From assembly GCA_001796415.1 (NCBI GenBank), contig MGML01000103.1, forward strand, positions 1,690 to 7,626: a DNA stretch of 5,937 nucleotides. Reading direction: 5' to 3'. The number at the start of each line of letters is the position of its first letter. Position 1 is the first letter of the stretch. Below, piece by piece: positions 1 to 5,884 of the stretch. Under the pieces are notes generated by a model, which was not told the DNA's origin, ran no database searches, and saw nothing but the letters and a program-made list of their open reading frames with translations. The DNA is from Chloroflexi bacterium RBG_13_46_14. GTDB lineage: Bacteria; Chloroflexota; Dehalococcoidia; Dehalococcoidales; UBA2162. The translations under genes and the position numbers were made by a program.

Positions 1-756
1 TACAGCTTCCCGTCGGTAGAGAAGATGTGGCAGGCCGAAATAGCCCTTGGTGAGAACGAGATATGTTTCGAGTTGATGGGCTTTAATATTTCGATGGTAG
101 CGGCGAACATCACTACCAGCAACGAGGAAGAAGAAGAGGCATTCAATAAATTGAATGCCGAGGTAAAAGGACCGGGATTCTTCGTGATCGTCATGGGTAA
201 TGACGCGGGAGACTTCGCCTTCAAGAAGAAAGCGCTGGAGAAGATATGCGCTGATGCCGGAGGAGAATCGCTTAAAGCAGTCGAAGATCCGAGGATCGAA
301 GGTATCTTGATGGCGCAATGTACCAGGATTTCAGCCTCGATTCGGGAAACATTCCGCAATGGCGGCGCGTTCAGCTCTATCCCGATCATGGGACAGAGAG
401 ACCTGACCATAAGATGGGCGATCGGAGCCGGTGAAGCCAAGAAACCCTTGATTGAAAAAGGTTTTATCGTCGACGATGGCGGAGCTTTCTTCGGTTGGGG
501 TGTCGAACAGGGTCACCTCGGTAAGACCGAGATATTCTGTAAGTACGATCCTCAGAATGCGGAAGCGAAAGCCGCCGTCGAGAAGTGGCAGAAGGAACAG
601 AACTACCGGGCTTTCAAGGGAAGTTACTTCGCTTCCACAATGGGCCCCCAGGACGAGATAGGCCCGGCTCTCTCCAACTACCATATCTGGTGGCAGAACA
701 CGATACGGGCGATAGATCCTAATGGTGTTTCACCTGAAGGCGGCGCGCTGGTATAA
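1..756 (+). CDS. FAD-linked oxidase (VAO/PCMH-type), C-terminal part, 5'-truncated by window edge
   Basis: The reading frame is open from the first base, so the gene starts upstream; 251 residues are visible. The last residues (IRAIDPNGVSPEGGALV) match the way FAD-linked oxidases of the vanillyl-alcohol oxidase / glycolate oxidase type end: a helix, then a 'DPNG..(N)P' turn closing the substrate (cap) domain. Just upstream, GWGVEQGHLGKTE (H at visible residue 172) lies where family members carry a conserved His-containing strand. The FAD-binding PCMH domain would be in the missing N-terminal half, so cofactor binding cannot be confirmed here. The substrate is unknown; relatives oxidise 2-hydroxy acids, phenolic alcohols or cresols. 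The usual GEHGIG-like motif of GlcD-type enzymes is not evident (ASTMGPQDEIGP is at about that place), which argues against a plain glycolate oxidase. The gene ends 27 bp before a strong terminator and converges on the cupin gene. Family assignment is fairly likely, function open. Confidence 0.65.
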   Translation, partial: YSFPSVEKMWQAEIALGENEICFELMGFNISMVAANITTSNEEEEEAFNKLNAEVKGPGFFVIVMGNDAGDFAFKKKALEKICADAGGESLKAVEDPRIEGILMAQCTRISASIRETFRNGGAFSSIPIMGQRDLTIRWAIGAGEAKKPLIEKGFIVDDGGAFFGWGVEQGHLGKTEIFCKYDPQNAEAKAAVEKWQKEQNYRAFKGSYFASTMGPQDEIGPALSNYHIWWQNTIRAIDPNGVSPEGGALV

Positions 757-783
757 GGTTTAGGTAATTCATTCTGATAATGT

Positions 784-810
784 ATCGGCCGGACTTATGG
801 TCCGGCCGAT
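784..810 (+). terminator. Rho-independent terminator after the oxidase gene
   Basis: A perfect 11-bp inverted repeat, ATCGGCCGGAC (784-794) and GTCCGGCCGAT (800-810), encloses a 5-nt loop (TTATG). It is followed on the + strand by TATTTTCCTT, a moderate T-run. It lies 27 bp past the oxidase stop and 26 bp past the cupin stop, between two convergent genes. The stem would also form in the leftward cupin transcript, but no T-run follows it on that side, so it is best called for the + strand. Confidence 0.85.
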
Positions 811-836
811 TATTTTCCTTGTCATCAAAAACGCAT

Positions 837-1304
837 TTAATCCCTGGCGTAGGTAACTTCGCCTTCATGCTTGTAGCCGTATGAATTCCCGGTGGTGATG
901 AACATGAACGGCCTGTCTACCCGGTGCATGTAGAGAGGGCAGTGCTCCAGGTCGGCCGGTACGAACACCGCGCAGCTTTTTGTTATCAGGTGTTTCTCTC
1001 CGTCTATCCAGAATTCTACCTCGCCGTGCAGTTCGTAAATATCATCAGGATCGGTCCCAAGGAATATCAGGTACTCATCGAACGGGTGGCTGTGACTCTT
1101 GTTCTGGACACCCCCGGTAGAAGGTCTGAGTACCATATTGGTCTCAAGGTAAAATGCTCCGGGTAACTTTCCGTCAAGCTCGTTAGCGATATACAGGTTG
1201 TTTTCCCAGGGCATATCGTTTCCCTTATCACGACTCTGCGGATGCACTGGATTCGGCGGCGTGTCATAAATGTAATTGATATTGTATTTTGTTCCTTCGG
1301 CCAT
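837..1304 (-). CDS. Small single-domain cupin protein
   Basis: This 155-residue protein has one cupin beta-barrel. The first cupin motif is KSHSHPFDEYLIFLG (residues 69-83), giving likely metal ligands H71, H73 and E77. The second includes VPADLEHCPL, giving the fourth ligand H121. The spacing between motifs, with an ELHGEVEFWIDGE stretch (91-103), fits a complete metal-binding cupin, so it is probably an intact metalloprotein. Cupins range from dioxygenases and isomerases to ligand-binding regulators, and nothing here fixes the reaction. There is no signal peptide, so it should be cytoplasmic. I chose the ATG at 1302-1304 over a longer open frame reaching 1433: GGAG and AAGGA Shine-Dalgarno-like sequences precede it, and the extra 43 residues would cover the cupin's own promoter. 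It is transcribed alone, divergent from the HEAT gene and convergent with the oxidase; a shared aromatic-compound role with the oxidase is only a guess. Confidence 0.85.
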   Translation of the reverse strand: MAEGTKYNINYIYDTPPNPVHPQSRDKGNDMPWENNLYIANELDGKLPGAFYLETNMVLRPSTGGVQNKSHSHPFDEYLIFLGTDPDDIYELHGEVEFWIDGEKHLITKSCAVFVPADLEHCPLYMHRVDRPFMFITTGNSYGYKHEGEVTYARD

Positions 1305-1318
1305 TAGTCCTTCACTCC
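1305..1318 (-). promoter_or_regulatory. Ribosome binding site deciding the cupin start
   Basis: Read on the - strand the stretch is GGAGTGAAGGACTA directly before ATG. AAGGA sits 3 nt and GGAG 10 nt upstream of the start codon. Neither spacing is ideal alone, but the purine-rich block supports the ATG at 1304 rather than the upstream start at 1433. Confidence 0.6.
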
Positions 1319-1364
1319 ATAAATATGATAATCGCCAAGTTAAGATATCAACCGGCGTTAACGA

Positions 1365-1394
1365 ATCATAGGGTTTATGCACTTGTGATGTCAA
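1365..1394 (-). promoter_or_regulatory. Sigma70-type promoter for the cupin gene
   Basis: On the - strand a perfect -35 box TTGACA (1394-1389) is followed after 18 bp by TATGAT (1370-1365), five of six matches to the -10 consensus. Transcription would start near 1358, giving a leader of about 54 nt before the ATG at 1304. Its -35 box is 11 bp from the -35 box of the rightward promoter. Confidence 0.65.
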
Positions 1395-1405
1395 ACGAAT
1401 GACGA

Positions 1406-1434
1406 TTGAAGAATCCTGACATAAAGTGTACAAT
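1406..1434 (+). promoter_or_regulatory. Sigma70-type promoter for the HEAT/YchF-like unit
   Basis: TTGAAG (1406-1411, four of six matches to the -35 consensus) is followed after exactly 17 bp by TACAAT (1429-1434, five of six matches to -10). Transcription would begin near 1441, about 43 nt ahead of the GTG start at 1484. No other good promoter was seen before the YchF-like gene, so both genes probably use this one. Confidence 0.65.
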
Positions 1435-1471
1435 ACTGAGAGGCTCCTTTGGGAAACCTGTATAAATCTCG

Positions 1472-1477
1472 GGAGGT
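1472..1477 (+). promoter_or_regulatory. Ribosome binding site fixing the GTG start at 1484
   Basis: A consensus GGAGGT lies 6 nt before GTG at 1484-1486. This strong site justifies a non-ATG start for the small HEAT-like protein and supports the gene being real. Confidence 0.8.
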
Positions 1478-1483
1478 GCGAGA

Positions 1484-1708
1484 GTGAAGGATGAACGTTC
1501 TGAAGAACTTAGAGACCTCGTAACAGCTGCAAATAATTTAAATTTTCCTATGAAATTGAGAACAGACGCAGTCGAATCAATCGGCAGAATAGGTACGCAT
1601 GAAGCCCTGCTTGCTCTTCTTGATATGGCCGGCAACGATCAGCTTTCCAAGAAAGAAAGGGAATTGATAATAAAGCTGGCCAGTAATCTTATCAAGTCCG
1701 GATTTTAG
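1484..1708 (+). CDS. Small HEAT-repeat-like protein
   Basis: This gene encodes 74 residues from a GTG start with a consensus GGAGGT 6 nt upstream. Residues 24-50 (KLRTDAVESIGRIG, then THEALLALLDMAG) read as a HEAT / PBS-lyase-type helical pair: charged first helix, an 'A..SIG.IG' turn, then a Leu-rich second helix. A further helical stretch follows (54-72, LSKKERELIIKLASNLIKS), so the protein is about one and a half repeats and probably all-alpha. There is no signal peptide, membrane segment or catalytic motif, so a cytoplasmic protein-binding role is likely, but no specific function can be given. It is the first gene of a rightward unit, 45 bp before the YchF-like gene with no terminator between, so the two are probably cotranscribed. 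The HEAT assignment rests on pattern only. Confidence 0.75.
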   Translation: MKDERSEELRDLVTAANNLNFPMKLRTDAVESIGRIGTHEALLALLDMAGNDQLSKKERELIIKLASNLIKSGF

Positions 1709-1753
1709 GTTCCGCCCAACATCCTCTATTTCTATTACTAAAGGTTTTTACAC

Positions 1754-2848
1754 GTGGAAATTGGCATCATCGGACTTCCGCAAAGCGGAAGGACCATCGT
1801 TTTTAACGCACTCACGGAAGGTGGAAGCAGCGGTCGCGCTTCTTCCGGTACGGCAGCACACATCGGCACGGCTGTTGTTCCTGAACCGCGCCTGGAGGTG
1901 CTTGCCGGTATATTCCATCCCGGCAAAGTAACATATCCTTCTGTTACGTACATCGATATCGGCGCGTCTTTAAAAGATATGGCTCAGGATAAAGGAATCG
2001 GAGGGAAACTCCTCAACCAGCTAAGTCAGGTGGACGCTCTGATTAACGTCGTCAGGGCATTTAAGAACGATGCCGTTCCTCATACCGAGGGCAGCCTGGA
2101 CGTGGAACGCGATATTACCAATATGAACCTGGAGCTTATTTTTTCAGACCTGGTTATACTGGAGAGACGGCTTTCCAGGCTGGGAGAATCTCTAAAGGCA
2201 GCCAGGCAGGCTGAGAGGGCTGGAATACTGCGCGAACAGGAAGCTATCGGGAGAATTAAAGCTGACCTGGAGCAAGATATACCTGTCAGGGAAATGAATC
2301 TTACCGAAGAAGAAAAAAGGATGCTTTCCGGTTACCAGTTGTTATCCGCTAAACCTCTGGTGATAGCGGTAAACATCGGTGAAGAACAGCTGCCCGAAGC
2401 AGACAACTTGATCCAGGCATGGAACTCGAAGTTCAAAGGTGAAAAACGCGCCGTTACCGCTATCTGCGGAGAACTGGAGATGGAACTCACCCGACTGGAT
2501 GGAGAAGCCGCCGAGGAATTCCGCAGCGAATATGGGCTAAAGGAATCAGGCTCTGAAAGGATAATCAGGCTTTCTTATGATTTGCTGGGTCTGATCTCCT
2601 TTTTCACGACCGGTTCTGATGAGGTTAAAGCATGGTCGGTTAAAGAGGATACTGAAGCTATGAAAGCCGCCGGTAAAATTCACACCGATCTTGAGAAAGG
2701 ATTTATCCGGGCGGAAGTCATAAGTTATGATGACTTTATAAAGTGCGGAAGTATGGCTGAAGCAAAGAAGCAGGGACTAATTCGGCTTGAAGGAAAAACA
2801 TATCCGGTAAAAGATGGCGATCTAATTACAGTCCTTTTTAATGTATAA
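1754..2848 (+). CDS. Divergent YchF/OLA1-family GTPase/ATPase-like protein with C-terminal TGS (DUF933) domain
   Basis: At 364 residues this is the normal length for YchF, an Obg-related P-loop NTPase that usually prefers ATP and binds ribosomes. The C-terminus is well conserved: AWSVKEDTEAMKAAG (293-307), HTDLEKGFIRAE (310-321) and a final YPVKDGDLITVLFNV, all typical of the YchF DUF933/TGS domain. The family's NxxE specificity motif is present as NIGE (207-210), and residues 135-200 fit the helical insert. The nucleotide site is unusual. The P-loop is GLPQSGRT (7-14), with Arg where the catalytic Lys should be. The NYPFxTI segment typical of YchF is missing (residues 22-42 are Gly/Ser-rich). 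The DxxG motif reads DIGA (68-71), not DIAG. Start is GTG with AAAGG about 9 nt upstream; homologues also begin just before the P-loop. It may be a paralogue with weakened or lost NTPase activity. I leave the symbol blank because equivalence to true YchF is uncertain. Confidence 0.85.
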   Translation: MEIGIIGLPQSGRTIVFNALTEGGSSGRASSGTAAHIGTAVVPEPRLEVLAGIFHPGKVTYPSVTYIDIGASLKDMAQDKGIGGKLLNQLSQVDALINVVRAFKNDAVPHTEGSLDVERDITNMNLELIFSDLVILERRLSRLGESLKAARQAERAGILREQEAIGRIKADLEQDIPVREMNLTEEEKRMLSGYQLLSAKPLVIAVNIGEEQLPEADNLIQAWNSKFKGEKRAVTAICGELEMELTRLDGEAAEEFRSEYGLKESGSERIIRLSYDLLGLISFFTTGSDEVKAWSVKEDTEAMKAAGKIHTDLEKGFIRAEVISYDDFIKCGSMAEAKKQGLIRLEGKTYPVKDGDLITVLFNV

Positions 2849-2868
2849 CTGAAATATCATGAAGATAG

Positions 2869-2891
2869 CCGGAAGTGATTTATTACTCCGG
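2869..2891 (+). terminator. Weak hairpin terminator between convergent units
   Basis: CCGGAAGTGA (2869-2878) pairs with TTACTCCGG (2883-2891) around a TTTA loop: 9 bp with one bulged A and one G.U pair. On the + strand TTCATTATTT follows, a weak T-rich tail suited to ending the HEAT/YchF-like transcript. The hairpin overlaps the stop codon of the ABC ATPase gene on the other strand and may also slow leftward transcription there. Confidence 0.45.
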
Positions 2892-3704
2892 TTCATTATT
2901 TCCGCCTGGTATCCCGTTTCGACTTTCTCCTGCCTGTAAGAGGATGGTCGGTCGACCGTTTACCGGGTGGGTATAAACGCAGTTATCGGTGCCATAGACT
3001 TCCCTGATATTATCGGTAGTGATTACTTCTTCAGGAGTTCCCTGTGCATGAACGCGTCCTCCTTTTATCAATACCAGCCTATCGCAGTATTGCGCGGCCA
3101 GATTCAGGTCATGGAGGGTGATGATCACCGTCAGGTGGTTCTGGGTGCATAGACTCTTTATCAGGTCTAGAATCTCGAGCTGGTAGTTTATATCCAGGTT
3201 AGCTGTCGGCTCATCGAGTAGGATTACCTCTGTCTGCTGTGCCAGGGCACGGGCGATAACTATACGCTGTATCTCACCGCCGGACAGTTCGCCTATCCTG
3301 CGCTCGGCGAAGGAAAGTGTCGCAGTCCTCTCCATCGCCTCGTAGGTAATATTTATATCATTTTCACTTTCGTATCTGAGCAGGCCGAGATGAGGGTTTC
3401 TGCCCATCAGAACTATCTCGAATGCGGAAAAGGAACTGGGAAGAATAGGTGTCTGGGGAACAACACTTAGGAGACGCGCAAGCTCGGAGCGATGTATTGC
3501 GGAAATATTTTTACCATCGAGGATAACCCATCCTGAACGAGGTGCAATCACATGACTGATGGCTTTTATCAGGGTTGATTTACCCGAACCATTCGGACCG
3601 ATAAGTCCCAGCATTTCCCCCCTGTGCACGTTGAAGGATATAGTATCGATAACGGTTGTTTTGCCGTATGCCAGAGTCAGTTTGTTTACTTCGAGTTTAG
3701 CCAT
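2883..3704 (-). CDS. btuD: Cobalamin/corrinoid ABC transporter ATP-binding protein BtuD
   Basis: This 273-residue ABC ATPase has every key motif intact: Walker A GPNGSGKST (36-44), Q-loop Q84, signature LSGGE (140-144), Walker B ILLDE (161-165), D-loop ANLD (168-171) and H-loop H198. The sequence style (MLGLIGPNGSGKST, SVVPQ, VLMGRNPH) belongs to the FecE/BtuD/HmuV class that serves FecCD-type importers. It would hydrolyse ATP on the cytoplasmic face of the membrane to drive import through the permease encoded 10 bp upstream. Sequence alone does not separate vitamin B12 from siderophore or haem ATPases; the B12 riboswitch leading the operon does. The ribosome site is poor (AGAG only), so translation is probably coupled to the upstream permease gene. 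The last 15 or so residues are a Gly/Asn-rich tail of no clear role. It is the last gene of the operon. Confidence 0.92.
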   Translation of the reverse strand: MAKLEVNKLTLAYGKTTVIDTISFNVHRGEMLGLIGPNGSGKSTLIKAISHVIAPRSGWVILDGKNISAIHRSELARLLSVVPQTPILPSSFSAFEIVLMGRNPHLGLLRYESENDINITYEAMERTATLSFAERRIGELSGGEIQRIVIARALAQQTEVILLDEPTANLDINYQLEILDLIKSLCTQNHLTVIITLHDLNLAAQYCDRLVLIKGGRVHAQGTPEEVITTDNIREVYGTDNCVYTHPVNGRPTILLQAGESRNGIPGGNNEPE

Positions 3705-3714
3705 ATTGTCAACT

Positions 3715-4803
3715 CTAAAAATAAATGATTCCCTTTCGACGTCTCAACAGGTAAAGAAAGAACGGAACACCACAGATAGCGGTGATTATCCCTATCGGTA
3801 TCTCGGTTGGGGTCATAACTGTCCGGGCAATAAGGTCGGCAAGTATAAGGAATATTGCTCCAAAGAGAACCGATAACGGGAGCAGGAAACGGTGGTCCGG
3901 ACCCCAGAGAAGACGGACTGCATGGGGGATGATTATACCGACGAATCCGATCGTACCAACGAAGGACACGGCGGCAGCGGTTATAAGAGTAGAAGCGACA
4001 AGGAGGATCAGTTTGGTTCTTTCAACATTGATACCGAGCTGTTTTGCCTGTTCTTCATCGAGCTGCATAACGTTCAGCGAACGGCTGTATAAAAGAATTA
4101 CTATTATACCGGCAGCTATATACGGCAGAACGATCCCAACTTCCGACCAGTCCGTCATCGAGAAGCTACCCATTATCCAGAATATTATCGGATGAATCTT
4201 GTCGCCGCTGATGATCACCAGATATGAATATATAGCTCCCCATAAAGCTCCCAGGGCTACGCCGGCGAGGATAAGAGTAGTTACCGGTACTGTTTTACCT
4301 ACTCTTGCAAGAATGTAAACAACGGTTACACTGACAATAGCGCCGGAAAATGCCAGTATTGGTATCAAACCAAAACCCATCACACTGAACTCGATAGGAA
4401 GGAGGAAACCTATTACAGCACCCAGGGCGGCTCCCTGCGCAGCCCCGATAAGGTATGGATCCGCAAGTGGATTACGAAATAATCCCTGGTAAGTAGCTCC
4501 TGCAACTGACAGGGCGGCACCTATGAGTCCGGCGAGGACAATCCTGGGCAAGCGTATGTCGAGGAGTATCGTCTCGGTACTTCCTGCCCAGTCGGGTGAA
4601 AAGTCGATAAACGGAAGTTGGGAAAGGAGAATACGCAGTGTTGTGAGTACAGGTATCTTTACGCTGCCTATTGTGGTGGCAATGACCGCCACCACAATGA
4701 CAGCAATGGAGAGTCCTATGATCGCGTAAATCCGACCCCGCCAGTGGGGACGTATATTTTTTAACCGGTCTGGAATTACGCTTCCGGTTTCGTTTATCGA
4801 CAT
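3715..4803 (-). CDS. btuC: Cobalamin/corrinoid ABC transporter permease BtuC (FecCD family)
   Basis: This 362-residue polytopic membrane protein has hydrophobic segments at about 24-46, 88-106, 118-136, 144-166, 172-197, 222-241, 264-288, 306-328 and 336-354, consistent with the ten-helix FecCD/BtuC fold. Family landmarks are DIRLPRIVLAGLIGAALSVAG (82-102), GLFRNPLADPYLIG (107-120), the ATPase-coupling stretch LDEEQAKQLGI (248-258) and VGTIGFVGIIIPHAVRLLWG (282-301). A homodimer would form the translocation path for a large chelate such as cobalamin. Start is the ATG at 4803, with AGGAAAA about 10 nt upstream. The gene lies 32 bp after the binding-protein gene and 10 bp before the ATPase gene, the usual F-C-D order for such importers. 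FecCD permeases for iron siderophores look very similar, so substrate identity comes from the riboswitch. Confidence 0.92.
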   Translation of the reverse strand: MSINETGSVIPDRLKNIRPHWRGRIYAIIGLSIAVIVVAVIATTIGSVKIPVLTTLRILLSQLPFIDFSPDWAGSTETILLDIRLPRIVLAGLIGAALSVAGATYQGLFRNPLADPYLIGAAQGAALGAVIGFLLPIEFSVMGFGLIPILAFSGAIVSVTVVYILARVGKTVPVTTLILAGVALGALWGAIYSYLVIISGDKIHPIIFWIMGSFSMTDWSEVGIVLPYIAAGIIVILLYSRSLNVMQLDEEQAKQLGINVERTKLILLVASTLITAAAVSFVGTIGFVGIIIPHAVRLLWGPDHRFLLPLSVLFGAIFLILADLIARTVMTPTEIPIGIITAICGVPFFLYLLRRRKGIIYF

Positions 4804-4835
4804 ACTTTTATTTTCCTGTGTATTATCCTCATTTA

Positions 4836-5777
4836 CTAGTCGAAGAGTTCGGGATGGATCATCCTTGCCATCTGTTCGAGTCCATCTATCATTCTTTCGG
4901 TAGGTCTCCCGACAAGGTCGGTATTTATCTCATATATCCTGTCGTTTTTCCTGGCTTCGGAAGATTCAAGCCTGGCTTCATTCCTGGCGAACGTGAACGG
5001 CGCGTCCGCTCCTTCTCCCATCCCTGTTCCGGCGATAATAACCTCTGGATTAGCTTCAACCAGGGTCTCCAGGTCGATCGTCGGATATCCTATCGTATCT
5101 GCGAACAGGTTGGTACCACCTGCTTTTTCTATCAATTCATGTATCCTGGTATCGCCGCCAACGGTCATCAGCGGTTCATGCCACATTACATAAAAGACGC
5201 GAGGTTTCTGGTCGGCCGTGAGTTCGTTTGTTTTGTCGGTTACAGCTTTCATTCGTGCTGACATACTGTCTACTATCCGGGCAGCCTTTTCACTCGTACC
5301 GGTGACGCTCCCTATGATGGTGTAAGAATCCAGTACCTGATCGAGATTTCTCGGGTCGATAACGACTACGGTCATTCCATATTTTTCAAGGGCAGGGAGT
5401 ACTTCATCGACATGCATGGTACTGGATATAAATATCACATCCGGCTCTGCTGCAAGTATTTTTTCAACATTGGCATCAGCGAAGCCGGCAACCTTCGGTT
5501 TTTCCTTTGCGGCTGCAGGATAATCGCAGAATTCTGACACACCGACTATCTTATCTCCAAGACCCAGAGCAAAAAGGATCTCCGTGTTACTCGGAGCCAG
5601 CGATACAATCTTTTCAGGAATCTTATCAAGAGTGATTACTCTTCCTGCCATATCGGTAATAGTAATAGTGGATACCTCTTCCTTCTCCGCACCGGATGAA
5701 CCGCATGCCGAGAACACGCCGATAGACAGTACAAGAACAATCACGAATACCACCACCCACAAGAGTCTGTTTTTCAT
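4836..5777 (-). CDS. btuF: Cobalamin/corrinoid ABC transporter substrate-binding lipoprotein BtuF
   Basis: This gene encodes 313 residues. The N-terminus is a lipoprotein signal: MKNR, then a hydrophobic core (5-22) and lipobox FSAC with the lipidated C25, so the mature protein is anchored outside the membrane. A Ser/Gly/Glu-rich linker follows, then the class III (BtuF/FepB-like) periplasmic-binding fold. Lobe 1 begins with IVSLAPSNTEILFALGLGDK (57-76), followed by SEFCDYP (81-87) and EPDVIFISS (111-119). Lobe 2 includes RVFYVMWHEPLMTVGGDTRI (193-212), GGTNLFAD (220-227) and the closing GRPTERMIDGLEQMARMIHP (290-309). E66 in 'SNTE' matches the lobe-1 glutamate that docks on BtuC arginines in E. 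coli; I could not place the second such glutamate with confidence. I chose ATG 5777 (GGAGGT 4 nt upstream) over a TTG five codons earlier. It is the first gene of the operon, directly behind the cobalamin riboswitch and terminator, which is the main evidence for the ligand. Confidence 0.92.
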   Translation of the reverse strand: MKNRLLWVVVFVIVLVLSIGVFSACGSSGAEKEEVSTITITDMAGRVITLDKIPEKIVSLAPSNTEILFALGLGDKIVGVSEFCDYPAAAKEKPKVAGFADANVEKILAAEPDVIFISSTMHVDEVLPALEKYGMTVVVIDPRNLDQVLDSYTIIGSVTGTSEKAARIVDSMSARMKAVTDKTNELTADQKPRVFYVMWHEPLMTVGGDTRIHELIEKAGGTNLFADTIGYPTIDLETLVEANPEVIIAGTGMGEGADAPFTFARNEARLESSEARKNDRIYEINTDLVGRPTERMIDGLEQMARMIHPELFD

Positions 5778-5781
5778 TATT

Positions 5782-5787
5782 ACCTCC
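5782..5787 (-). promoter_or_regulatory. Ribosome binding site deciding the btuF start
   Basis: On the - strand GGAGGT lies 4 nt before the ATG at 5777-5775. A TTG five codons upstream is also in frame, but it lies upstream of this GGAGGT and has no comparable site of its own, so the ATG is the likely start. Confidence 0.8.
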
Positions 5788-5800
5788 AACAATATTTTAC

Positions 5801-5834
5801 AAAATATCCCCTCTCCCGAAACGGAAGAGGGGAT
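5801..5834 (-). terminator. Rho-independent attenuator terminator in the btu leader
   Basis: In the leftward RNA, AUCCCCUCUUCCG (5834-5822) pairs with CGGGAGAGGGGAU (5818-5806): 13 continuous base pairs including one U.G, with a UUU loop. AUUUUG follows immediately (5805-5800), a short U-run. The hairpin lies between the cobalamin riboswitch and the btuF ribosome site, so it would stop transcription before the operon. Its 5' arm can instead pair with upstream leader sequence, the layout of a riboswitch-controlled attenuator. Confidence 0.85.
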
Positions 5835-5865
5835 TCAGTTTCCAACAAAAATCCCTACCTCTCCC
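5823..5865 (-). promoter_or_regulatory. Candidate antiterminator pairing
   Basis: In the - strand RNA, GGGAGAGG (5865-5858) can pair with CCUCUUCC (5830-5823), and GGAUU (5854-5850) with AAUCC (5835-5831). The nested pairs give 13 bp with one G.U and a UAG bulge (5857-5855). This uses up the 5' arm of the terminator, so the two structures cannot coexist. It is a hand-drawn fold with no energy calculation. Confidence 0.6.
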
Positions 5866-5881
5866 CGCGGAGAAATGTAGG
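5854..5881 (-). promoter_or_regulatory. Candidate anti-antiterminator hairpin (possible P13-like regulatory hairpin)
   Basis: In the - strand RNA, CCUAC (5881-5877) pairs with GUAGG (5858-5854) and UCUCC (5873-5869) with GGAGA (5864-5860), with a small internal loop and a GCGG-type tetraloop. It lies a few bases downstream of the B12 box and occupies the bases the antiterminator needs (5854-5865). Forming it would free the terminator. In studied cobalamin riboswitches a hairpin at this place makes a kissing contact with the aptamer; here the partner loop would be outside the window. Confidence 0.55.
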
Positions 5882-5884
5882 TCA

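Noticed and set aside
1339..1362. GTTAA ... TTAAC inverted repeat near the cupin transcription start, a possible operator
   Set aside because: The arms are only 5 bp with a 14-bp gap, and the right arm lies inside a self-palindrome (GTTAAC). This is easily chance.
1305..1433. N-terminal extension of the cupin frame to a start at 1433
   Set aside because: It has no ribosome site, its residues do not look like a cupin, and it would cover the gene's own promoter. ATG 1304 has a purine-rich block directly upstream.
1709..1753. Possible terminator or promoter between the HEAT-like and YchF-like genes
   Set aside because: No stem-loop and no convincing -35/-10 pair was found in these 45 bp, so cotranscription is the simpler reading.
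4818..5261. 147-codon open frame on the + strand opposite btuF
   Set aside because: It lies wholly antisense to a well-supported gene and its residues match no family pattern. Other long frames opposite btuC (3782-4195) and the oxidase (331-684) are rejected for the same reason.
5778..5792. Alternative TTG start for btuF
   Set aside because: The strong GGAGGT at 5782-5787 lies between the TTG and ATG 5777, so it serves the ATG. The ATG also gives a normal lipoprotein signal peptide beginning MKNR.
5584..5880. 98-codon open frame on the + strand over the btuF 5' end and leader
   Set aside because: It runs through the terminator and signal peptide on the opposite strand, and its tail is simply a reading of the attenuator stems.
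5806..5881. The two similar C-rich / CTCTCCC stretches as a dispersed repeat or MITE
   Set aside because: The similarity is explained by their competing for the same pairing partners in the attenuator. There are no terminal inverted repeats or target duplications.
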